From: Dissophora ornata | Lineage: Eukaryota > Mortierellomycota > Mortierellomycetes > Mortierellales > Mortierellaceae | Length of the DNA: 21,975 bases | Reading direction: 5' to 3' | Assembly (NCBI GenBank): GCA_025201705.1 | Contig: MU617138.1 | Span: 1 to 21,975, forward strand | Shown here: piece after piece, positions 1 through 12,400 of the stretch | Numbering within the stretch: position 1 is the stretch's first letter | Layout: each line of letters begins with the position of its first letter | The notes under the pieces: model-generated | Databases searched by the model: none | Told to the model about the DNA's origin: nothing | The model's input: only the letters and a program-made list of their open reading frames with translations | Translations under genes and position numbers: made by a program

Positions 1-155
1 CGTTTGATGGTCGTCTCATTCGCTCTCTACTAGCTATTTTTTTTTTTTACTAACAAGGACCCCCGGGGTCATGGCAATTGATTGAATCCCGATCCCGACG
101 GGATGTATGGGAACACTTGATTAATCGTGGCTCATTTTGATCACTTGTGCTTTAG
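1..155 (+). other. Probable intron (or end of upstream exon) of the CWH43-type gene
   Basis: This stretch precedes the first recognisable CWH43 exon and ends in a good acceptor (TTTAG at 151-155). It contains a T-rich run followed by TACTAAC (about 48-54), which looks like a fungal branch site, and a possible donor GTATGG at 105-110. Bases 56-104 are open in the phase that would join the next exon, but their translation does not resemble the conserved residues that normally precede the EWFPS motif. I therefore cannot assign an upstream exon. Most likely the start codon and the first roughly 70 codons lie to the left of the window. Confidence 0.45.
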
Positions 156-3100
156 GAATGGTTTCCAAGTGTCAGCTCTACGACAGGAGACTGGTACCCC
201 GAAAGGAATATCTGCCAAATCCTCATTGCCCTTGCTTCAGGTAGGCGCCAGCACAACGATAGGAGGAATGATAAAGAAAGATCGCTTGCAATCCAAGCCG
301 ATGCTTACTTTCTACTTTCAATTTTTTTCTGCTACCAGGGCCTCGTCTGTTGTTATGCTATCTGTGGTACCTCCTTATCATCCGCAATGTCCCCGCGAAT
401 GGTTCTCCCGGATTCGCCAAACTCCTTCTTGCTAACGACGTGATCCGAACAGTCGCTTGTGGCGGTTGGGTCTACGTGACGTCCTCGGACGACCATGCCA
501 TCCATGATTTCGCCATGCTCATTTATATACTCTGCACAGTACCCCATGTCTTCGGCACCATCATCTCGGCCCCACAGAACCAAAGAGCACAAAAGTTACG
601 CAGGACATTTGCTTATACTTTTTTCGGAGCGCTAGTTCCGATGATATACTTCTTTATTCAGCACAATATGAAGAAAGTTCCTGGGGCGTATACGTACTAT
701 GCGTTCTTTGAGTGGTCGTTGATTGTTTCGGACTTGGCGTTCGATGCAGTGTGCATGATTGATTTTGAGACGTTTGAGGTCAGAGTCGTGGACGTGGGCA
801 TGAACGGAGCAGGGGCATATAATAACGATCTCAAAATTTTTGGTGGCAATGGAGGCGGAGGTAGCAGTGGCAGTATCAGAGCTTTTGGCGGTACGGGCGG
901 GGTCTTTGGAAACAGCAAAGTGGGTAGCAGCAACACTGTGCTTGGCCAGATCAAACCAGCAGACGCGCTCTCCTTTGCAGCAGATGTCTATCTTGGTGAG
1001 TGCTCTTTAATCTTTTGCTAGGGCGTCTTGCTATCACATCGGTGTTACTTGCCAAGGCCGGAGAGACTTAATGACAAGGCAAACATACAACTCTGAACTC
1101 ACACATATTCCTTTACCAACATGCTCGCCCGCGCCCTGTAGGATTCATCTTTTGGTCCATGTTGACAGCACTTCCACTCATGATCTGGTATTTCCCGCTC
1201 TGGCACATGGGTCTCTCTGGCTACGAACTCTTCCTCTTCTGCAACATCTCTTCTGGACTTCTGGGCTTCAATAACCTCCGTCGCACCATCGAGCGATCCA
1301 AAGGACTCGTCCACCTTCTCTCCCTCATCGGTATTCTATCCTACAAGATCTTTGATCCTGCCTACCGCCTCTTCGCCGTCGCCACCGGTGTTTCCCTCTC
1401 GATGTTGGTCTGGGGTGCGACTTTGTTTGGACAGAAATATCAGAACGGAAGAGCAGAACGAGGAGTCCTGGCGTTAGCTGTTGGATTGGTAATGCATAAT
1501 GTGGTCAAGCAAGCCTGGTGGGCCAATAATCCGATTTGGCCGATCATGAACTCTGAGAATGGTGGACGCAACTTGATGGGATTGGTACTTGGTATTCTGG
1601 CGAGTGTACAAGTGATGGTCAGGAAGGAGCCACATGAGCAAGAAGCCAAGTCTATCGAGAACCCCAAGAAGAGTGAGAGTTGGGTCAAGGCTGCCATTGG
1701 TGGAGGCGCGTACTTGTTCTGCTTACATTCCATGTACACAGAGGCGGCGACAATCAGCCGGTGGTCCCTTGGCGGTTATCCTAATACGGGTCCACACGCC
1801 GTGACGGGTGGACTGATGGTCATCATGGCCATGGCTGCAGGACTTGTGCTCTCTTCCAGGCGTTATTTTGTCACATCCCCTGTCTGGTTCGGCATCGGGT
1901 CTGCTGGATTAGCAATCTTGCATTTCGTCGAGGGTGATGTAGGCTTCTTCGGCGGAGTCGTGTTTACTGTCTTTGCGCTCTCGCTCTTCCCAACTCTCTT
2001 CCGGTCTCTCGGCCGCCAACCTCCAGGTCGCACATTCTTACTCGCCATGATGACCTACAACATCCTGGCTCTGGCACATGTTTGGGTCGTTGCCTACGCA
2101 TTCGTACCAGGTGGAGAGATCATGAGAGAGCATACGGACTATGTCCTGGTCGTGATGCAGGCCTGCCTCTGGTTCGGTATCCGTAACGCCAACTCCACTC
2201 CCTGGCCTCTCATCTCCGAGATCCGCAAGCGAACTACTTTCTCGATGGCCCGTCTATACTCAAAGCTTGTTCTCGCTGCTTTGGTCTTATCCTCGATATT
2301 CATCAGCCTTAGACGCTACCCGCGCTCGGCTCCTCAACCCTACCACCCAGAACACCGTCTCATTACCGCCGGTATCTGGACTATCCACTTTGCAATCGAC
2401 AACGATATGTACAACAGCGAACTGCGCATGCGTGACGCGATCCGCGATCTGGAACTCGACGTCGTCGGTCTTCTGGAGTCCGATCTTCAGAGGATGATCA
2501 TGGGCAATCGTGACCTGACCCAGTTCTTGGCCGAGGACCTCAACATGTACCCCGATTATGGTCCGGGTCCTACAAAACATACCTGGGGCTGTACCATGCT
2601 CTCAAAGTTTCCGATCAAACAATCGACTCATCACTTGCTACCATCACCCAAAGGAGAACTCGCCTGCGCCATCCATGCGACCTTGGACGTCTACGGCAAA
2701 GAAGTCGACGTGATCGTCTCCCATAACGGACAGGAGGAAGATCTTCGGGACCGACAACTCCAGACCACAGAACTGGGACGAATCATGCGGGAATCCAACA
2801 ACCCGTTCTTGTTCCTTGGCTATGTTGTCACGAAACCTGGCCAAGGCCAGGAAATCTATGAATTGCTGATGGATGGCGGCAGGATGCACGACATCGAGGT
2901 GTCAGATTGGGATCGTTGGTGCGAGTACCTCGCTTTCCGAGGTGTTAAGCGTGTCGGCTATGCGCGTGTCTCCCATGGCGGTATCACCGATACTGAGATC
3001 CAGGTCGGCAAGTACCAAGTTCTGGAAGACTCGAGACCTAGTGGAGAGCATCGTCGTCTTTCACTCGAAGATTTCAAGAAACAGGCCTCGTACGAGCAAA

Positions 3101-3210
3101 TCCCGGAAGAGCATGTCCCCAAGGGCCTGCGTTATCCATCTATGTTCCATGGCGAGGGTGTGCGTAACCATCGGTTCCATGTCTTCGACAAACCCTATTA
3201 CTACGCTTAG
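156..3210 (+). CDS. CWH43: CWH43-type GPI-anchor lipid remodelling protein, 5' partial
   Basis: Polytopic ER membrane protein. In yeast, Cwh43 is needed to exchange the diacylglycerol part of GPI anchors for ceramide; that role is inferred here from family membership. Exons are 156-240, 339-995 and 1142-3210, with introns 241-338 and 996-1141; phases fit and give 936 residues without the N-terminus. The first two exons hold the FRAG1/PGAP2-like part ([18 protein letters not shown], then WYLLIIR and a [12 protein letters not shown] motif). A glycine-rich loop follows. The last exon starts [16 protein letters not shown] and has about ten hydrophobic segments, then a soluble endonuclease/exonuclease/phosphatase-fold domain from about 2371 ([65 protein letters not shown]). 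Yeast Cwh43 is about 950 residues, so only the N-terminus is missing. Family assignment is firm; the missing start is the only real uncertainty. Confidence 0.93.
794..955 (+). other. CWH43: Glycine-rich low-complexity loop within CWH43
   Basis: The second exon ends with about 50 residues rich in glycine, serine and asparagine (for example [12 protein letters not shown] and [10 protein letters not shown]). They lie between the FRAG1-like membrane part and the next conserved segment, which begins DVYLGFIFW. It reads as a flexible inter-domain loop. It is in frame and flanked by conserved sequence on both sides, so it is a coding insertion and not an unspliced intron. The opposite strand gives a proline/leucine-rich open frame over the same bases, which is only its shadow. 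Confidence 0.7.
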
Positions 3211-3283
3211 GGACAGAAGAAGGAGAAGAAGAAGAGCAGCGTACACATGGACCTGAGCACCTTATATATAATTTAATACGCGT

Positions 3284-3289
3284 AATAAA
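3284..3289 (+). terminator. Poly(A) signal AATAAA for CWH43
   Basis: A canonical AATAAA lies 74 bases after the CWH43 stop codon, in AT-rich sequence, where a 3'-end signal would be expected. Confidence 0.6.
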
Positions 3290-3326
3290 TCTGCTGAAAC
3301 AACAGCCTGCCCGCAAGCTTGCTATC

Positions 3327-3332
3327 TTTATT
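3327..3332 (-). terminator. Poly(A) signal AATAAA for the ATR-type kinase gene
   Basis: TTTATT on the plus strand reads AATAAA on the minus strand, 55 bases downstream of the ATR stop. It lies about 40 bp from the oppositely oriented signal of CWH43, so the 3' untranslated ends of the two genes probably meet or overlap. Confidence 0.55.
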
Positions 3333-3386
3333 CTGTTTCTTGGTGTTATACACTGGTATCGTTGCCATCCCCGCGCATGTGTCGAC

Positions 3387-3482
3387 TCATAAGTATGCCG
3401 ACCAGCCGATATACATCTTGCCCAGGTTCTCAGGACTTGTTGCTGCTTGAATCAGCTCCTCTACCTGGCCTTGCACCGAAAG
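3387..3482 (-). other. ATR: FATC domain of the ATR-type kinase
   Basis: The last 31 residues, beginning LSVQGQVEELIQ and ending MYIGWSAYL, form the FATC tail found at the extreme C-terminus of PIKK kinases and required for their activity in studied members. The stop codon directly follows, which fixes the 3' end of the gene. Confidence 0.95.
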
Positions 3483-6400
3483 AACGTATGGGTTCGCGTT
3501 TTCCGTGCCGCTTAGCTTGCGCTTGATGATGGTAAGAATCGTCTGCGCTTTCTCATTCTGCTGCGTATCCGCTGCCTCCGCTGCTGCTGCCGCATCCGCC
3601 TTTGCCTTCGCTTCCGCTCGAGACCGAAGTCGTGCTCTCGCTTCTTCAGCGCCACCACCATCCTCTGCGCCCGCTGGGTCAAATAGCCCTGCTGCCGCAG
3701 CCCCGACCCTCCCAGCCTCCTGTTGGACTTGCTGCCCTCGCCGCTTGCTCTTCGACCATTCGACCAACGGGTCGTGGATGAAACCCTCAAGGACAGACAC
3801 CAAAGACTCGGTGTTATCCCTGAAAACTTGGAGTGTTCTCTCACATGCCAACCGGTACACACCGTCATAGCCGGAGAGTCCCATCGCATCGACCATGTTT
3901 TGGGTCAGACGAAAGGGGACCTTTTCAGGCTTGGGAAAAGTCTTGCCCTGTTCGAATAGGCAGTTGAAGTCGACATGAACGATGTCACCGTTCCTGTTAT
4001 CAAACAGCAGATTCTCACCATGACGGTCGCCGAGCCTAGCATACGAAGAAAATGGTTACATATTTGTAATTTGAAATAGTGAAATAATTCTATGAAATCT
4101 TTTTGAACTTACCCCATGATATGACCCACCATCGACATCACTGCTGTTGTTCGTGTGTACCGCAGGCGAGCTTCGAACCATGCTGTCGGTTCAGCTGAAA
4201 TGTCAATAAACCATTGATAGAAGATTGGCGGGAACTTGGGCAGCAGGTCCTTGACGAATATTTTGGCATTGTCATCCTGATCCAAGATGCGCTTGATGTC
4301 AAGGATCTACAAACATATTCATTCGTATAAACGTTGTAGACGTCATTACTTCATCTTAATCATCTTAATAGCTACATGTGTAGATTTATCTGCTTACATT
4401 AATCAGGTTGATACTGTTGATCTTGTAGAGTTTCTGCATGATATGCCGGAACGGAACCGTATTGTGGACCCACTCAATAAGGCCGCACTCTTCGTTAAGT
4501 GGTACTACCGCATACGTGCGGATGTCTATTCGATCGCAGACAGCGAAAATGTCAATGACATCCATCTGTTGAGTATAGGATACACACTTAATAAGCCATG
4601 CAGCCAAGCGAAATGATGAAATTGCAGCTTACAGAGATTCCGCCTGTGGGCCTCACGGTCTTTTCTAAGTAACATATTGACCAGATTGTTGAATTCCATA
4701 ACTTTTGCGTCTTTTCGAAGATCGTCCTTGGGCTTGCACAAAAATGTGTAATGCAGTCCATCGCTGCCTACGATCGTGATCTTGCGTGGCCTCTGGAGTG
4801 ACGACATCACATCGACCTCATCCAAGAACCCTACACAATCGTACGCATTTGGCCAGGGAGAATTTCACGTTAGCGTGTAAATGTAGTTTCAACAGTCGCT
4901 ATAAAACGCCGAAGGAACTGAAGGTCGGCGCATAGGTGCCACTTACGATTGATCTTCGGTAGATTCGACTTGAATGGCTGATGCGATGCCACAGTTGCGC
5001 TCGATTCCGGTACCGTTGGCCATAAAGTACGCTGACCCGGCACTGTCACATTATAGTGATGTCTAAGCTGGGAGTGAGTTCTCGGGAAGTGCCTCTCCAG
5101 ACTCAGCTTATCGACTTTATCGGGTACAGGCGCCATGCAAAGTGCAATCAAGTTGTCGCAGAGATCCAGCGCCTCCCTGATCTGGTCCACAATAGCCGAT
5201 CCTATGCGTGGCTGGAGATGAATGCTATCAAGGATCTTGTTGCAAACTCGCTTACGCTCCGGGACGATCGACCGCGAAACGGAAACCATCTGCCAGATAG
5301 CTTGGTCTGGGAAGGCCATGACGACATTGACTATGATATGCTGAAGGACGGCGAAGGCGTCGGGGTTTTTGTGACAAATTCGCGAGATGATCTGAGGAAA
5401 CGCCGATAGGAACTAAAACAGCGGATGCGATGAATGAAAATTAACGTCTAAGTATGCAGTTGTCTAGCGACACGTGTTGAATAGTCAACCAAGAAGCACA
5501 ATAACTAGTGTGTCTTTACCATGTACTCTGGCAAATAGCCTGCTAAACCCTCCATTAGAGTATTCACATTCTGGAATTCGGCACACACGCTATTCATAAA
5601 GGCATCGTTCTTCTCCGACCGGAGTGTTGCTTGATGGCCAAGCTCTAGCCAAAACGTCAGCAGCCTCGGTAATGCTTGATAGAGATACTTTGGTCCCAAC
5701 GTCAAAGCCTTGCCATAGAGACGGCACGCACTAGTAACATGTCTAAGGGCAAAGAAGCATAATTAATCAGCACCAATCAATGGGTGGCGATCAAATAATT
5801 TTGACTCGTCAGAGAGCAACATACCCCAAGGCAGGTGAGCGATTCTTGTAGCGTCTGGAATTCTCATACAGCTTGAGGTAGTATTGCCCTGCGACGTAAT
5901 AACCCTTTTCCCAACGATCACATTCCACTGTCGCTTGTCTATATCCATCAACAATATCAGCAGGGCTGACTAGGTTGTTCCTCTCCATCCAGCGCGTACG
6001 TAAGATATGAGCCTTTGCGCGAATAAACCCTATGTCATTCTTGTCGATCACCCTATCTTGAACGCGCTGGAGGTCCGTGTTAAATAGGGCGGTGCGTCGG
6101 CCACTGCTGGATATTTGCCGCTGTCGGTTAGAGGCTGCAGAATTCGCGAGTGCTCGGGTCGCGATCGTCGAAGATGAAGCTGGCGATGCCAGAGAGTGCT
6201 TCAAAGCCGCATTGATCGAGCTGATTGCCTGGCGTTCACTTTTATGTATAAACTCCCATTTAGCCCTTTCAATGGTCGTAGACCCGTCCCGGAGACCCTC
6301 GGCGTGAAGCATGGCGCTGTATGAGATTTGACTACTGCCAGATTTTCGTGCTGCCCTGGCTGTGTCTAACCACAGACGCCCACAGGTCTCCTTTAGATAA

Positions 6401-9400
6401 CTCAAATCATCGTGCGATACTATAGCTGGGATTCTGTTCAAGGGAACAATAAAGTTTTCTAGTTAATATCAAACAGCCTAGAATTTTTTTTGCCACTAGT
6501 TCGTCAGTATCCCAGGGTACCTCAAATCGTAGAATGCGACCCTGCGGAGCCTGGAAACTTGCTCTCTTAGTCGAAAAGAAGGTGCCATCGAATCGAATCT
6601 CTTGTCCAGTGTTAGCTGGTACTTGCGCAGGCGCTCCACATACGAGGCTCCGTCTGGCATGGTCGCAACTCGTAGGCCTACTGTATTACTTGATGACACA
6701 CTCCTGTTCCAGCCTTTTGAGCCGACCTCAAGCTCATGCAGCATTGCTAACTGAACGATGGACTCGTAAGAACGAGTGTAGCTCTCCATGCTAGCAGCTG
6801 CAAGAGGCGGAATCAGCATCGAGCGGACCTGCCGGAGGTGCTCTTCAAAGTCGATGGCCCGGTTCTCTCGCATGTCCAGGATCAACTGGCCAAGACCAGT
6901 TTCGAAGCTAGGCTGTATTGATCGAGATATGGCTATTTCTAGCGATTGCCATCGCTGTACCTTCCATGCTGTGGCTACACGCCAATCATGCAACCTAGGC
7001 TCCCAATCCGGGTACACATGTATGTCGCCCTCGACCGTACTAAACAATGTGTCTGTCACAAGGTCAGTTCGGTTAGCAGTCAGCACACGCAACACCCAGA
7101 TGCACGGCGACAACAACCATTGATACAGGCTAATTACCAAAGTGTCCGAGGTTGTCAAGACACTTGTAAAGTCCGGCGTGGTTCTCAAACTTCTCGGGAT
7201 CTGTCTCCATTCCCAATTCGTAGTAGGTCTGCGCCTCACTCCAACGCGCAGCACTTTCGCACTGCAGGAGGTTCTGGGTTTCGCTGTCGCTCTGGATCAG
7301 ATTCGAGATCCCGTCCATGCCATCTGGCTCTTCCATATGAACATAAATCTTCTGAAGTCTCTCGTACATAGCTTGTATATCCAAGTCGCCTGCCCCGCGT
7401 TGCTGTCTAGCGTCTCTGATGTGTTGTTCGTAATGAAGTAACGAACGTGCGTATGCCTTGCATCCGAACGCCGCCACTGCAATGACTTCCTGAGAGATAG
7501 ACGTCAAATGAGCTTGCACAACGCCTAGGGTCTGGTCTTGGTTCCGAGCCTTTGTCTGGGATAAGTCGATCGATGTAGTATAGTTTCGTGGGGTGGGTGC
7601 AGTCTTAGTGCTCGTGTTCTTCCTCAACTGAATCCATTTCGAGATATGATCAAACAGAGAAAACACCGTCTATCGCCGCGAAATCACGATTGACAGCGTA
7701 AGTATCAAAGCAATAGCAATACATCATAGGAAGCGGAGGTCATCGCCGTATCTGGGCGCCATATTAGACATCCGCATGTGTATATGGGTATGTACCATTC
7801 GGCATACCTGTGAGCTGAGTTGAGTGAACTCGCTGGACGACTGCTTATGCGCTCCAATAGTTTGCTCCGAGCCGTCTTCTCTCCAGTCCTTTCCGCTACC
7901 AAGGACAGCCGCCATCTCATCTACAATTTCCTTCCTATCTGTCTCGGTCCCCTCAACCAGTACATCCAAGACTAGGTGGGGCAAAATGTACATGCAGACG
8001 CTTGTATCGTTCTGCGCGACATGCTTGCAGGCTTGGAAGACATCCTTCGCGTATCGAGCCGTGACTTTTCCGATCAAGACCTGTGTCCAGAGAGTAAGCC
8101 ACTTCTCAAAGGTCTTGGCATCTGGGTAAAGCGGGCTTCGGTATGTCCGCTGAACGGATGATTCTGCCCTTGTGTATTTGGCATCAATCAGTAGCTCCAA
8201 CACTTCTTGCACATGTCGAGGAAATGCCTTCCAGCGATCTTCCGCTGTCCTGAAGGGTGGTGTATTAGACACAGAGCTAGATTGCGTGGACGTCCTGGTT
8301 TGCGGCGCGACAGGCGGAGTTGGTGTCTTGGAGTCCAGAACGTCTTTTGTGATGCCACAAAAAGACAGCAACGTCTGCAAGGTGTACGCCAGCTCAGTCT
8401 CTGAGTGAATGTCTCCAATTGAGCGCGACTTCCCGACGAGCTGCACCTCGATAAGTTGGCAAACAAATTTTTTCGTCTCCTCCAGGTCGCTAAAATTAGT
8501 ATGAACAGGCGGCGCTGGGATGAGACGTATTGATGACAGCTTGGCTGGATCAACGGCTCCTATAATCCCAAGACATTCCACACAGCGCCTAGGTACAGGG
8601 GCATCTAAACCTCTAAACCGTCCAATACCAGACAAAAGTGCGTGAATCAGGTCCTTAATAACGGGAGCGACGTCCTGGTCCTTTGTTGTCGTCAGGTCGA
8701 GAACAGAATGTTCGTTTTCCAGCAGAAAATCTCGCAGTTCTAGCAAAGCCTGCTCTGCGATTTCTGCGTTCTCGTGTGCGGACCTTTCAGCAAGTCGCTT
8801 GAGTTGCTGTTCGATTGTATGCTGTGTCTTAGCACTTATCAAGACTTGATTCATCAGTTCAAACTCTGGTTTGTTCAGTAGATATCCCACGTCAGGTAGT
8901 ACCGAGCCAAGTGCTTCCTGGCTATCGACAATCAGGAATTCTAAGATTGCAAGCCCGACTAACCGCTCCTGGTCATTTGACTGGGGATAGTACCTCATCA
9001 ATGTATGGATGAGATGGGTGAGCACAACATCGAGCTTTCCAGGCTCAACTAAACGGACGACCTCATTCAGCACTCCAAGAGCATGGATTCGTAAGCCTTG
9101 GATATCTAAAGCGTTTATCAGCGGGGGAAAGATCTGAACAGAAATAATGTGTCAATGAATCTGTGATTTGCGGTGATATCTGCAATGGGAAAGTTCGATT
9201 AATTTAGAGCGACTGTACCTGAGATAGGACTGAACTTTGTATTGGGTTCAGCAGACGCACCAAGGTGACAAGGCTCCGAAGGTACTTGGCCTTGACACGT
9301 AGGGTAAAAACTTGCGCGCGGTCTAGGATCGCATTGTTTACGCCAGACATTATGGCGAGGATGTTACGTCTCAGAAACACTGCCAACTGTGGTTTCTCTA

Positions 9401-12400
9401 CTCCTTTTTCTTGTCTTGTTTTCTCAAGCCTTTGTGTTGCCCAGTAGTACCCCTCGACAATCTCAATCACCATTTGGGCTTTCTCGCGTCTGCTCCGATC
9501 CTCGTCGCCAAGCTCAACGCTGAGGCAGCAGACTAGTCCTTCCGAGGAGAGCATTGTCAGCTCGACAATGTCCAACGACTGCGTCTCTTTGCCCGAATCT
9601 TGTTCAACTTGAACGATTAATCTTCTCAGGAGGTCAATACAAGTTTGGAAACTCTCTTCGCTCAGTTGCATATAGATCGCTGCAAGGATGTGATCGATCT
9701 GACGGATGCAAAGTGCTGTGACTTTTTCATTCAGAACCATAGCCAGCTTCTCGATAAGACTGGGGCTATTCAGGAGAATCATCTTCGGGATCAACTCCGA
9801 CAGATTTTGCTGGATAAATTTCGTTGAACTCATGCGTATCCAGGGGTAAAATACGGAGTCTAACCATCGATCCTGTCCAGCGTCGAGTTTCTCAATAACC
9901 TTGGCACACACATACTCCATCTGGGGTCTGATCAAGCGATAGTTTGACATCTTCTTGTCTTCTGCGATTGGCGAGAACTATTCATAAAGGAGTATTGCTG
10001 TGTGAGCTTGCGTCTTTACTTATTTTTGTTTTCTAGTGTACAAAGCTTCCTTGAACATTACCTCATAAAATATATAGCCCGCACGAATGTGGTGCTCCTC
10101 AGCGAATGCTTGGTCGATTATTTTCATAAGCAAGCTGTTGTATATCGAGTGGTCTTCAGGGAGATGGCGCATGACTTGTCTGCACAGCTGCAGTGGCCAC
10201 GTCGCCGTATGATTCCGCGAGGCGCTGGCGAATCCCTTTGAGACTGCCTCGAATATCCTGCCAAGGTTATCGTCTAGATCTGACTTTGCTAGGGGGTCAT
10301 CCGCGAGAGTTAATCCAGCTTTCTTAGAGAGTAGCTCTGCGGTCCTTCTGAGGAAACGATGAGAGGGATAAGAAAATGAGTAAAACTATCGTCATCGAAA
10401 ACACATTTCCTATTCAGGGCGGCTTAAATTTACCCTGCGTCGTTTCTAATGTTCATATCCGGGCTGCACAGCTGAGAAAGTATGAACTTTCCAAAATCCA
10501 GACTCTTCAGATTCTCGTTAGAGAGGTCAAGATGGCAGAACACACGATAGAGACCATTCAGGAGCGCCGAGCGAGATTTCGTCGATACACATGTTGGGAT
10601 GAGTCGCTTGAACGAATCAAGGAATCGTGCATCTAAACATGCGACAGATGCTTCCTCTGTATTTCTTGGTTTAGAAACCAGTTCATCAATCGGCACATCG
10701 CACTCAGGACAACGCCAATCCAAGACATAAAGCTGGTGCATGGGATCGAACCAGTACTTTGGCTTTGTGATATGGTTCGTACGGGAGTACGAGCATGCAA
10801 TAAACCCCATAAAAGACGCTAGTGTCATCTTCATCTCCTCGGCTTCGTCGTCCAAGTTCAAAGATCTAGATTCAAGGATGGATGATCTAACAATATTAAT
10901 ATGCCTGTTGAATACCAATAATGTGTTAAATTCAGTCATAGTCTCTCGTCTCTACCTTAGAGCTGGATCGACTATCAATCTAGAGTCTGAACAATGTGTG
11001 CTCAACACCTGCAAGGCTTCAATAGCCGCGATCTTTAGATCAAGCTGAGTTTCAGAAGCGACGTTTTGTGCATGAACGCCCGTTTGGCTTTTGAGAGTGT
11101 GCAAAACGACATGGCAACGCCAGGTTTCGAGCTGATGGCATGCTGGAAGTGTCGCCATGATTCTCAAAGCCTTGCTTTTATGGGAGCTGAATCCCTGGCA
11201 GGACTGGAGAATACCTGGATTATCTCTCAGCCGCGAAAGGATCTCGGTGCCCTCCACAATCTCACAGATCCCCTTTGCAAGCTGCTGTGGACCGGCAGCG
11301 TCGTCGATATCCATCATGGACTCCGTTCGACGCCAAAGCTCTGGCTTGGCGAGGTCTGGGAACCAAGGACCGGATGACAGACAAATGAGTAAGATTTTCA
11401 AGGAATCGCCGAGTTCTAGAAGGTCCCACAAATCATAGACAGGTCAAGTCAGTTTTGTGCGGATTAGCACATATAAGAAGCGCGCTTGTCAACGCAACTT
11501 ACCGAGGAGGCAAAGCGGGGCGATAAGGTCCAACATCAGCGGGTATGATGATTCCAGATACGTCTGATTCAATGTCGCGTTCTAAAGTAAAACAGGTAGA
11601 GAAGAAATCTCAAAGGTCATTAATATATCCTTCGTATCGATAAATGCAGAGGAAAGACGACTTACCTGCATGCCAGGACTGAGTGCCCAGAGGATATAGT
11701 GTTTGCCTATCCTTTCAGTAAGGGCTATCAGTTGCTCTGTGTCTCTCCCAGCCTCAAGGGAATCCTTATCTGTCGTAAACTGGAGCCAGACTTGAATGAA
11801 AACCACACTCGATTTCAGGTCATTGATAGTGAATGGGGGCTAAATATGGGACACTCGATGATTAGTGGCAATTCATGGAAATCCCGCAAAGCACGAGAAC
11901 ATTTGTCATACCGGGATGCCTCGAGATCCCTGGCTTGCAGTGTAGCTGAGAGGGTGGGTGTTGACAAGCCGGCTCAACATAGCCACCAGCTGGCGTGTCG
12001 GTAATCTCCCTGCTTTCTCGGTAGAATAGGCCGGCTTATTTTCCTTTTGGGAATACTGGGAGTAAGACAAGATGCTTGAACAGTTTGCAGAGTCCATTGA
12101 CGGTGGGACAGAGGTTAGACTATCCCTTCGCACACGCTTCCCTTTCGCGTCCAGACTACTGGTTCACAGAGAAAGCGAGCAAAATTGAGTATTTAAGTAT
12201 TCGAACCCCATTGCGGAGCAATTGTGTTATCACTCATACCTGACATGGGACTGATCATAATCAATATCCTCTAGTGCTCTCTTGCCCGAGGAAGCCAAAT
12301 GATCTTGTCCAGTCACCCTGTTATCGCTAAATTCGTCATCACCCCCTGTGATTCTCCAATATTCCAAACATGATGATACAAAACGAACGAGAAGGTCCAG

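Noticed and set aside
51..104. Possible extra upstream CWH43 exon
   Set aside because: It is open in the right phase and ends at a GTATGG donor, but its translation lacks the conserved residues expected before EWFPS; support is too weak.
697..954. Minus-strand proline/leucine-rich open frame of 85 codons
   Set aside because: Shadow of the glycine-rich loop of CWH43, whose frame is fixed by conserved sequence on both sides.
3505..3959. Plus-strand frames of 121 and 78 codons, Ala/Ser-rich
   Set aside because: Antisense of the ATR regulatory insertion and kinase C-lobe; the compositional bias is mirrored from the real gene.
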